Source: Diphasiastrum complanatum (Eukaryota; Streptophyta; Lycopodiopsida; Lycopodiales; Lycopodiaceae). From it: a stretch of 64,000 bases of DNA. Made by a program: the position numbers and the translations under genes. Where the stretch lies: positions 6,637,136-6,701,135 of the forward strand of contig CM055106.1 in the NCBI GenBank assembly GCA_029204225.1, in the 5' to 3' direction. How positions within the stretch are numbered: position 1 is the first letter of the stretch; each line of letters opens with the position of its first letter. Of this stretch, positions 10,497-19,740 are shown in pieces. The notes under the pieces are model-generated. The model was not told where the DNA came from and searched no databases. It worked only from the letters and a program-made list of their open reading frames with translations.

Positions 10497-12097
10497 GAAC
10501 CACAGACATAATCAATTGGGGTCATGCACTAGCTACTGTGGACTGTGCGGATTCCAATCGATGTCGTATCGAAACGGCTGCAGAAGATGTGGATATTCTT
10601 CCATCTTCTACGGACATTGACACACCCATCATTCCCCTTATGATGATAGACCCCATTCCTATAGCTTGGTGCCCAGGAGAACCTAGTGTCTCTACTGCCC
10701 ATGTTTCGGAAGAAGGTATTCTTTCCATGGATGATGTCGAAATGACGGATGATCATGTACTCCTCTATCTAGATGCTCAATGTTATCCGTCCAAAGTCAT
10801 TTCTAAGGAGATCAAGTCACCAGGACCGTTGGCTCATGTCCAACTAACATCCAAAGTACCAAACACACAAGCATATAGCCCCAAAAACCAAAGTATATAC
10901 TTGGGATGTGTATCCCCATGAAGTATGGGATACAATCGACGATGATATGGTAAGTGAGGCCACAACACCACCCATTCAAAAACCACAAAAACCTCGGTTA
11001 CAAAAAAATAACATTATTGATACAAAATTAATCGAGCGACAAAAACAGATGCGTGCGAAGCTTAAAGAGCCAATCAAGCCCTTGTCCTTGGAGACAAACA
11101 AACAAACACTTCGAAAAAGCTTCCACGTCTGATAAAGAATCACCTCAAATGATTCCTAAAGTCCCATAACATTTTGTGGACCCACCTTTTGATCTTCCAC
11201 AGAAGTTCAAAGACTTTACACTGGATGACGTCGTTATCTAGTTACCGCAGCCACATCGGGAACCTACACCAAGTTCCAATTCCTTTGAAGGACCCGCTAA
11301 GACAATTCACTAAACCTTAAAGATCCTGACGAGGACATAGATCGAATAGTTCATATTTGTGCACATTTGTCATCAACCCAACTGTCTGATCTAGAGATTA
11401 TATTACGCAAATACAGGGATGTATTTGCATGGAATTATACCGAGATGAAAGGAATCCCCCCTGAAATAGTAGTACATCGGATTCCTCTAGAAGACAATGC
11501 TAAGCCCGTTAGGGCTAAACCTTACCGCAGTAACCCAGTCCTATCGTGAGAGGATCGACGAAGATATTAAGAAATTGCTGGATGTTGGCTTCATTTATGA
11601 AGTCCAACATACTGATTGGGTATCACCCATTGTGGTTGTATCCAAGGAAAATGGAAAGTTTTGTATCTGTGTTGACCTCAAGAACCTTAATGCGGTTACA
11701 AAGAAAGACCATTTTTCCTTGCCCCTAAACAACCCAAATATTAGAGGACATGGCAGGAGCTGAAGCTTTCAGATTCTTGGATGGGTTCAGCAGCTATTTC
11801 CTTGTTCAAATAGCCCCTGAAGATAAACATAAAATGGCTTTTGCACAGAGAGCGGCGTTTACGCTTATAACGTTATGCCTTTTGGCTTATGTAGCGCCCC
11901 CTCAAGATTCCAACGGGTCATACAACTGGCCTTCAAGATCTGTTACATCAGGGTCATGGAGATTTATCTCGACGATCTAGGTGTACATTCTTCCGCTGCT
12001 TACGCACCTAGACGCCTTGGAAAAAATCTTCATTCGCTGTCGTAGGTTCGGCATCTCACTAAACTCTGATAAATGCCAAATATGGGTCACCCATGGG
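10401..12097 (+). pseudogene. Ty3/gypsy fragment A: PR-RT linker and RT
   Basis: A truncated gypsy pol. It opens in the protease-RT linker: TDIINWGHALATVDC and a following D-T-P-I-I-P stretch align with 17,430-17,720 of fragment B. A TLDDVVI block near 11,220 matches TLDDMVI in B. RT begins at about 11,367 with YRDVFAWNYTEMKGIP, then FIYEVQHTDWVSPIVVV, FCICVDLKNLNAVTKKDHF, FLDGFSSY, and the catalytic box YLDD at 11,964-11,975. The usual GIxLNxxKC block lies at about 12,045-12,075. Frameshifts and stops break it repeatedly. Gag, protease, RNase H and integrase are missing. It is cut by the unfamiliar element at 10,400 and by a minus-strand copia remnant near 12,097. Confidence 0.85.
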
Positions 12098-14697
12098 GTT
12101 GTAATCCGAATAGCCAACAATGGTTAGATATTCATTCTTGTACAATAAACCATAATCTTGAGTAGAAGATACATATCTTAGAACTCTCTTGGCCATCTTC
12201 CAATGTTGGGGTCTTAGGATCTTGCATAAATTGACTCAATTTGTGCACACAATAGCTCAAATCGGGTCTAGTGATAGTAAGCCAAAACAAAGAGCCTATA
12301 AGACTCCTATAAAGTGTGATGTCCCTCGAAGATCTTTCATCACCTTCAATATGATCTTTTACATGTTGCTCCATGGGAGTATCTATGCCTTTACAATTTT
12401 GCATATTGAATTTTTACAACATAGAAAAGACATATCTAGATTGACAAATAAAAGCATACTCTTCATGAAAATCAATCTCAAGGCCTAAAATGTAATGGAT
12501 CTCCCCTAGATCTTGCATTTTAAATTCTCTTTCTAATGCATCTTTAGTTTTCTTAAACTAGCATCAAACAACTTCCACTAAGAATAATGTCATCTACATA
12601 GATTAGAAGAATGACAATATTACTACCATCAAACTTTAAGTACATAGAAGGATCATAGTCACTAAGCACAAATACTAATGAAAGTAGAAAGTTGTTGAGT
12701 CTTGAATACCATGATCTAGGTGCTTGCTTCAAGCCATAAAGACTTCTAAATAGCAAACACACCTTAGATTTATCCTTGATAAATCCTTGAGGTTGTTCCA
12801 TGTATATCTCCTCCTCAAGATAGCCATTCAAAAAAGCGTTTGGAGACATCAAGTTGAAACAATTTCCACTTAAAAAATAAGGCAAGAGAGATTATGATTC
12901 TTATTGCCACCATCTTTGCTATAGGAGCAAAGGTTTCCTCATAGTCAAGGGCCATATATTTGTGCAAAGCCTTTAGCACATAATCTTGCCTTGTACTTGT
13001 TGATGGAGCCATCATGATTGTACTTGATCTTGAACACCCACTTGCATCCAATGACATGCATGTTAGGTGGTGGATCCACTAGCTCCCATGTGTGGTTGGT
13101 GATCAAGGCATCATATTCAATCTTCATGGCCTCATACCACTCCTTGGTATTGAGGGCTTCTTGGACATCTTTATGCTCCTTGTGAGAAACAAAATAAGCA
13201 TAAGTGGAATCAAGATCCACTTGTTTTCCTTTGTCATCATAAGTGAGCCTCTTAGGCTCAGATCTCTCCCTCATGGATCTTCTAGAAGTAAAAATCCGCG
13301 ACTTCCATCTTCAAATCTCGACTTCTCCATATGTTGATTGTCTTCAATAACAAAAGGTGATAGATTTTGAGGTTGCTTGATCTCGGCCCCTCCAAGATTG
13401 GAATTTTCTTCTTCATGAAAAACTACATCTCTACTATCAATTACTCTAGAAGTAGAGAGCATGTAGATTCGATAGGCTTTCTTGTTGGATGAATATCCAA
13501 CCAATTCTCCTTTGCTTGCACAAGGATCATCCTTCTTTCTCGTTTCCAAGGGAATATGGACAAAGCATATGCATGCAAAATACTCTAAGGTGATCAACCT
13601 TAGGTTTCTCAAATAAAGTGCTTCATATGCTGACTTTCCTCCAAGTGCAACATGAGGGAGTCGATTGCAAAGATAGTTTGAACAATTGATGGCCTCACCC
13701 CAAAAGTCTTTTGGCAAGGATGCCTCAATTCTAAATGGTTCTGGCACATTTACACAATGTTCTGTTCTTTCTTTAAGCCACCCCATTTTGAGATGGTGTA
13801 TAGCACAAGAAAACTTCCTTTTAATGCCTTCAACCTCACATAATCATGAAATTTATTGGAAGCGTACTCACCACCTCCATCACTTCTAAGAATCTTGATA
13901 ATTGGTGGCATAATGCCCCTTCTTGCCACAAAAGAAACACTTGATGTTTTTCTTCTTCTTCTTGGATGTGGAAGCTTGAGAGGACTCATCCTCTTCTCCT
14001 TTATCCTTGGAAATAAGATTGTTCTTGCTTGAAGAGGGTTGGTGTTGATTCTTACTTCTTGTCTTGTGCTTGTCTTTGGTAAAGAGAGCTTTACCATCAA
14101 TGTTGAGAGACAGTCTTTCCATTTTCAAGAGTTTATACTCTTGTCTTGATTCTTCAGAAATGAGTGCTTCCATAGTTGGTAGCTCCTCCTTAATGGCATA
14201 ACTCTGAACAAGGTTGTCATATGCCTCCTTTAACCCATTAAGTATGACTTAAACAAGTTCATTTTGGTTGATGGAGTCTCCTATGCATGACAATTCTCTA
14301 TGGAGGTCTTTAACTCTCATTACATAAGCTGAAGCACATTCATCACTTCTCTATACACTTTGAAAGTTTTGGTTTCTTAGTGTTAGAAGTCTAGAAGTAT
14401 TCTTTGCCTCATAGATGGACTTGAGAGTATCCCAAGCATATTTGGCATTAGTACAAGCACCAATTTCTCTTAAGATGTCATTTGAGACATTCATCTTAAT
14501 ATAATGCAGAGCCATCCTAGCTCTCTTTTTGTATTTTGGAATTTCTTGAGGAATTTGTGGTTTTTCTTCAATTCCAAGTACAATATCCATCACATCTTGT
14601 AGTATTAAGATAGATTCCATCCTAACCTTCAAATTGAGTAATTGGAGGTTGACAATCTTTCATTTGCTTCTAATAGAAAGACACCCATTGAAGTCAT
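12098..14697 (-). pseudogene. Ty1/copia gag-pol pseudogene, PR and IN N-terminus deleted
   Basis: Reading leftwards from an ATG at 14,697, gag begins with EANERLSTSNYS. One base is lost at the conserved W, shifting the frame; KVRMESILILQDVMDIV then follows. The zinc knuckle CFFCGKKGHYATNY (final Cys lost) sits at about 13,895-13,940. It is joined within a few codons to KILRSDGGGEYASNKF of the integrase core, so protease, pre-integrase and the first catalytic Asp are gone. Remaining integrase is at 13,270-13,790. RT is at 12,553-13,274 with IGCKWVFKIK, YGLKQAPRSWY and YVDDIILSG. RNase H (12,132-12,404) ends abruptly at the gypsy A junction. It is a relative of the intact 30,447 element. Many frame breaks make it non-functional. 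Confidence 0.9.
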
Positions 14698-15443
14698 ACA
14701 GAATGATGGAAATAAAAAAAGATGGATGAAAAAAATTGCTTGTCTTCTCACTACAGGAACCAATCAAGGGTACAAAACCAAATCCTATGCAAGACTAAGC
14801 AAAAAACTGTGAGATATATCTCACTAGCTCGACAATCTCTCTAAAAACAAGATTTGAATCATCAAAAAAGATGAAGTATGTCAAAAGTTAGGGTTTTCTG
14901 AATTTCACACGTGTGAAATACTCCAAAAATGTCAAATTGACTCAAATACAGTCTATTTGTATAAAAACTATTTGCCTAGAACCTAGAAATTTTATCTTAA
15001 TCACATATAGATGAGATTGGTCAACTTTTGGATGATTTTTGTGATCATTCAAGCAATAAATGACATGTACTCACGATTTGCCACAGGTCTAGGTACCCTA
15101 CCTACAACTCTTCAAAAGCTTATAACTTTTGATTGGCTTATCCAACTGTCATGATTCAAATTGCATCAGATTTTGTACATTTCTAGCTTTCTAGTGGGCT
15201 AATATGCATGAAATCTGGATCAAAGGTGTGAGAGAACCACCAAACTGAAAATGGGTGGATTTCATACGTGCCAGCACCTGAAATTCCGTACAGTACCTGA
15301 TCTGGACTATTCAAAGTGGTTTGAAGTTCTAAATTACCAGAAAACTGCAAACTAGCTAGAAAGTAAAATCTAGACAATTCCTAGCTTGAAATCTGATCAA
15401 ATTTGCAAACTTTTTGATTAGATTTGCTTGTAAATCTTAGGTT
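14698..15443 (-). other. Leader of the minus-strand copia remnant
   Basis: This is untranslated leader between gag start and primer site. No gene is visible. It holds a perfect 18-bp palindrome ATTTCACACGTGTGAAAT at 14,902-14,919, whose core recurs in LTRs elsewhere in the window. Confidence 0.7.
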
Positions 15444-15456
15444 GGCTCTGATACCA
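15444..15456 (-). other. Copia primer binding site
   Basis: The plus strand reads GGCTCTGATACCA, i.e. TGGTATCAGAGCC on the coding strand, the standard plant copia site complementary to initiator tRNA-Met. It abuts the LTR. Confidence 0.9.
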
Positions 15457-16033
15457 TGTTGAATTCACACGTGTGGGACTCCCAACACATGTACTTTTGA
15501 TCTCCTAAGCCCAATAATACCATAAAGATCAGACTAGCATTGATTGACAATAGGAAAGCTGATCATACAAGAAATATTATTGTGTTACAAGCAAGATCTG
15601 TCAACAAAACATGAAACTAAGCACAATAAATTCCTCAACTCGGCTAGAGAGAGAATATGAAAGTTCAAAACTCGAGTAGAGAGAGAGGGCACAAAGAGCT
15701 TGTCTCCAAATTTGCATTACACACAAATTTCATCATTTTCTCAATGAGAGCACATCACATATATGTAGATCCATGGACTCTACTCCTACTTTGAGTTGAA
15801 TTGGAGTTGTGAATCCACCTCTCAAGCTATCTAGACTTATTCAAGCCACCTCACTATGTCTAACTGTGCCACCTAGTCTTTTCATGCATTAAATGTGACA
15901 TGCAAAGTAGAAATGGCAATTCCTATGGTAGCTCTAGTTTCTACTTCTACCTACCTTGAATATTTCATTCTAAGATGGGTCTTTACTAAGCCAAAAGAGC
16001 TTATTGGCATTTTTAGGACCCCTACTCACAACA
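15457..16033 (-). mobile_element. 5' LTR of the minus-strand copia remnant
   Basis: The LTR begins TGTTGAATTC next to the primer site and is taken to end at ACTCACAACA (16,033), giving TG...CA ends with matching TGTTG/CAACA tips. Length is about 577 bp. It carries CACACGTGTG at 15,466-15,475. Gypsy coding sequence begins straight after it. The partner LTR is missing, so the far boundary is inferred from the end motif and the abrupt change. Confidence 0.75.
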
Positions 16034-17253
16034 TTAGATAGATTTTTCCAATATTTTGACACAAAGCACCCCGCTCCTCTTGCCAGTGTAATCGAACCAG
16101 AACCTTACAGAAGTGCCAAGCAATGGAATTATAACAATGATCATGAAGGTGGATCTTTAGACCAATATGCTATTTATATCGTCGTGCAACAAGAAGCATC
16201 TAAAAACTGAACCAAAGCATCACTTGGATGCTTTGCATGCGGAGAAAATCACAGAGTTGCAGAATGTCCAAATAAAGACAAACTTGTCCCATTCTGTCAT
16301 GACTGTAATTATGGGCATTGCTATAAGGAATGTCCAGCAAGACCGAAGCCACCACCGGCTACAACTCCTATAAATTTGATAACAATCAAGCAAAGACCAG
16401 TAGCTCAGAATAAACCAAGTGTACCCTTGATGGTGGTTACCAGAGCACAAAAGCAGGAAGAACCTGTAGCAGATTCAGTACCTACTGATTCTATACCATT
16501 AATTGATATACCAACAGCATCTGGAGTCTATCCAAATCTTCATGCAAAAAAGAGAAGATATCAGGATATGAGGCAGTGGATTAAACATTTGCAAGAGGAA
16601 GAGGAGCTTGAAGCTGCTAAAGCAACAACCAAAGTTCATTCTTCACCAGTGCAATTATCGAATAATTCACGTTCAGATATGAATGCTCAGTGCATCATCA
16701 TGAAGAACCCTTCAAGATGACTGAACCAGAAGCACCGCAAATAAAACTACTCATGAATATTTTTTCTAGTAAGATCAATATTTTGTTGGGAGAGTTTCTG
16801 AAGTTGGTGCTAAAAGCAAAAGATATAGTAGCACAAAAGTTAACTCAAGCTGAACCAGAACTCCATCAAGAGCCACTTTTTTGTGCCGGATTTGAAGAAT
16901 CTAATGAAGTACTCCATGTCAGGGCAGCTTGGGAAAGTGAACAAAAAAATATCACCCTGCCGATACTGCATAGACAATTTCCTAATAAAACAGCCGTGAT
17001 AGATGGCAATTCGAGAGTTAACCTGATTTCTACAAAGCTATGTGCAAAATGGGGTCTTATAAAGTTAAAACCTGCTACTTTTGCCATTAAGCTGGTTGAT
17101 CAAACGATAGTTCATCCGCGAGGAATGGTTGAAGATATACTTGTCAGAATTGTCGGAGTACAGTTCATCATTACTTTCGTACTAATGGACTTACTAGGAG
17201 CACCAAATGTCTACCGAGTCCTATTGGGACGCCCATGGTTACGAGTTGCGTAA
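16034..17253 (+). pseudogene. Ty3/gypsy fragment B: gag nucleocapsid and protease
   Basis: The fragment opens mid-gag. At about 16,228-16,350 a frame encodes two adjacent zinc knuckles, CFACGENHRVAEC and CHDCNYGHCYKEC, both C-x2-C-x3-H-x4-C, one residue shorter than the usual C-x2-C-x4-H-x4-C. A charged region follows (QDMRQWIKHLQEEEELEAAK). From 16,690 a 187-codon frame holds a retropepsin-like domain: AVIDGNSRVNLIS is the active-site loop (Asp-Gly, usual D-G/S-G altered) and VYRVLLGRPWLRVA is the C-terminal LLGRPWL block seen in plant gypsy proteases. Small frameshifts occur between the pieces. The 5' LTR and capsid N-terminus are absent because the copia LTR ends at 16,033. Confidence 0.8.
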
Positions 17254-17289
17254 GTAATTCATAACTGGGGTACCTGGAAAATCACGTTT

Positions 17290-18193
17290 GAAAATCATGA
17301 ACGGCAGTCAAGGTTGATCCTGTAACTTGGACTATCAAACCAGTGGTTCAAAAAGAGTATGATGATTCATCAACAATGGATCATACTTGTGACCGACCAG
17401 TAAAAAATTTGACAATTCATTACGACTCTCAAATCGATATTGTTAACTGGAATGAAGCTCTTGCAATGATTGACTGTATAGCAGGATATATGTTTCAACA
17501 AGATAATCAATTATATTTGATCGAGATTTCATTATTGGATCAAACCTTGGATACACCGATCACTTTTCCATTGAATGTATTGAACGTAGCTTGGATATCA
17601 ACGGAGCCTATACCAGATCCGATTGAAGATGAACTCATTCCCGTGAGTCATGTCTTGACTTATGATGACAATGCAGAACTTACTGATGAACAGATTCTAA
17701 ATCACATGGATCCGATCAGATTTGGAGTGCGTAATATTCCTAATGAATCAACAATAAAACCACCAAAAGCAGTTATATTGAAAAAAGACAGGATCACAAG
17801 TTCAATGACGAAGAAACAAGCCAAGCAATATTATAATACGGTCCGGAAATGGAAAAATCCTTCTCAAAAGATTGATTGAAAGAATGTGCCACCTTACTGG
17901 ATAAAGACAAAAAAAAAGTCAAGGAAGATTCTTCAAGTCAGAGGTCTAGCAAGACATCATCATCTAGGAAGTCTTCACCTTCGAAGAAGAGTTTATCTTC
18001 TCAAAAGTCATCACCTTCACGATCAATCCCTGCTAAGAAGGCTAAGCAAAGATCCAAGACAAGTCCTGTTGACAAAGAACAAACAGATGTAGTCCAACAT
18101 GATATGTCCGAACATTTTAAACACTATACATTGGATGATATGGTTATCATGTTACCCAAAGCACATCGTGAACCTGAAGAACAAGTGCCATAA
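17290..18193 (+). pseudogene. Gypsy fragment B: conserved protease-RT linker
   Basis: Two consecutive frames (17,343-17,879 and 17,876-18,193) encode a spacer between protease and RT. The first half (DIVNWNEALAMIDC, LDTPITFPLNVLNVAW, NAELTDEQILNHMD) is recognisably conserved in gypsy fragment A at 10,480-10,800. The second half is a strongly basic Ser/Lys-rich tract (about 17,920-18,060). It ends HYTLDDMVIMLPKAHREPE, also matched in fragment A near 11,210-11,260. Its role is not known to me; it could be a flexible tether or an RNA/DNA-binding arm in the polyprotein. A stop separates the halves. Confidence 0.65.
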
Positions 18194-18249
18194 TCGAAAG
18201 ATATTTATGATGGCCCAGCTAGGACACAACCTATGAATATTGCTGAACT

Positions 18250-18659
18250 AGGAGAACCATAAAAGATTGTACAAGTTGGATCACAACTTAATCCTAAACA
18301 GTTTTAAGCACTATGAACATTACTTATTAAGTATCAAGATTGCTTTGCATGGACTTATAAAGATCTCAAGGGTATTCCGACGTCAGTTATTGAACACATT
18401 GTACCTTTAATACTTGATGCAGTGCCAAAGGTTACAAAGTTCTATCGTTGTAATCCTACTGTTGAGGATCTAATAAAGAAAGAGCTTCAGAGATTGCTTG
18501 ACATCTATTTCATTTATGAGATCAAACATACCGAATGAATTTCACTGATTTTCATTGTTCCTAAGAAAAATGAGAAATTGAGAATTTGTGTGAATCTCAA
18601 GGCCTTGAACAAAGTGACGTGGAAGGATCACTTTCCATTACCTTTTATTGAAAGCATTT
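18250..18659 (+). pseudogene. Gypsy fragment B: RT N-terminal part
   Basis: The frame reads YQDCFAWTYKDLKGIP, then ELQRLLDIYFIYEIKHTE, LIFIVPKKNEKLRICVNLKALN and KDHFPLPFIESIL, the fingers region of a gypsy RT. At least three in-frame stops are present. Homology breaks off at about 18,659, before the first catalytic Asp, where an opposite-strand fragment begins. Confidence 0.8.
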
Positions 18660-18834
18660 TGGACCCCTCCTTCCTTACTCCAACTTCATTATAGCTAGAG
18701 AAGCCATCACAGAAACTGTAACGTTCTTGCCCAACGACTTGGTCTAGAATGGAATCCGTGAAGGGTAATGGGTGGTGATCTTTCTTTGAAGCAGCATTCA
18801 GCTTTCTAAACTCCTAGCAAATTCGAATCTTGCC
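18660..18834 (-). pseudogene. Inverted fragment of a different gypsy RT
   Basis: The minus strand of this ~175-bp piece reads GKIRIC*EFRKLNAASKKDH, then HPLPFTDSILDQVVGQE and YSFCDGFSSYNEV. This is the gypsy RT segment with the RIC-(V/I)-D-F-RKLN block and the FLDGFSGY block holding the first catalytic Asp. It lies opposite to the flanking gypsy B and differs from it in sequence, so it is not a simple local inversion. It sits exactly where gypsy B lacks its RT core. Confidence 0.8.
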
Positions 18835-19740
18835 AGCCTCGAAATATGCAATTGGATCAGTTTTGACACAGCCAGGTGAATATAAGAAGGACTATCCAAT
18901 ACGATTTGCAAGCAGACAACTTACAGATTCAGAGAAGAACTATTCAACAACAGAACGTGAAGCGTTAGCCATGATTTTTTTTGTACAAAATTTTTGACAT
19001 TAGCACAGGGCATATTGCAAGATGGTTACTGTTATTGACTGAATTTGACTTTCGAATTGTGGTTCGTAAGGGGAAGCAACATTATCTAGCCGACCACGTT
19101 TCACGAATTGAATCTGCACCAGTTAATACTGAAGTGGATGATGAATTACCAGATGCTACATTATTCTATGTAGAGGCTGTACCTGAGTGGGCAACAAATA
19201 TTGTTGAGTACTTGATGCTAAAACAATCGAATGACTCTTTGACAAAAGTACAGAAGAGGCAATTGATTCATAAGGCTCAACCTTATCAATTGATTGTAGG
19301 ACAATTGTATGATTGTGGATCAGACAATATTCTACGTAGATGTGTTTTACCACATGAAAAATATAAGATCTAATCATGTTTTCACATGATGACATGGGCA
19401 GATGACACTTTTCTACAGATATTATTGTTCACAAACTTTTGCAATCAGGTTGTTGGTGGCCTACATTTCATAAGGACACAGAAAACTATATTCAGACATG
19501 TGATGTTTGCCAGCGAGCATGATGACCTACTAGACAGAACTATGAACCCTTACATCCAATTTTATCGCAAGCACCAATTGAAAAATGGGGACTGGATATG
19601 TGGGTCCTATTCATCCTGCCGCGTGAGGATCTCAGGCTTGATACATTATCGTAGCAAGTGACTATATGACCAAGTGGGTTGAAGCCAAAGTTGTCAAAGT
19701 TGCTGATGCAAAATGTACGGCCAAGGTTTCTCGTGTGCTT
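18835..19740 (+). pseudogene. Gypsy fragment B: RNase H and integrase N-terminus
   Basis: Plus-strand gypsy homology resumes with SKYAIGSVLTQPGEYKKDYP, IRFASRQLTDSEKNYSTTER and EALAMIFF, a gypsy RNase H. A frameshift leads into 18,981-19,373 with WLLLLTEFDFRIVVRKGKQH and ADHVSRIE, the end of RNase H, then YDCGSDNILRRCVLPHEK, the approach to the integrase zinc finger. In broken frames to 19,740 the integrase core start IIVASDYMTKWVEAKVV follows. It stops abruptly where a minus-strand copia RNase H begins. The same integrase block occurs in fragment C at about 46,905. Confidence 0.8.
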
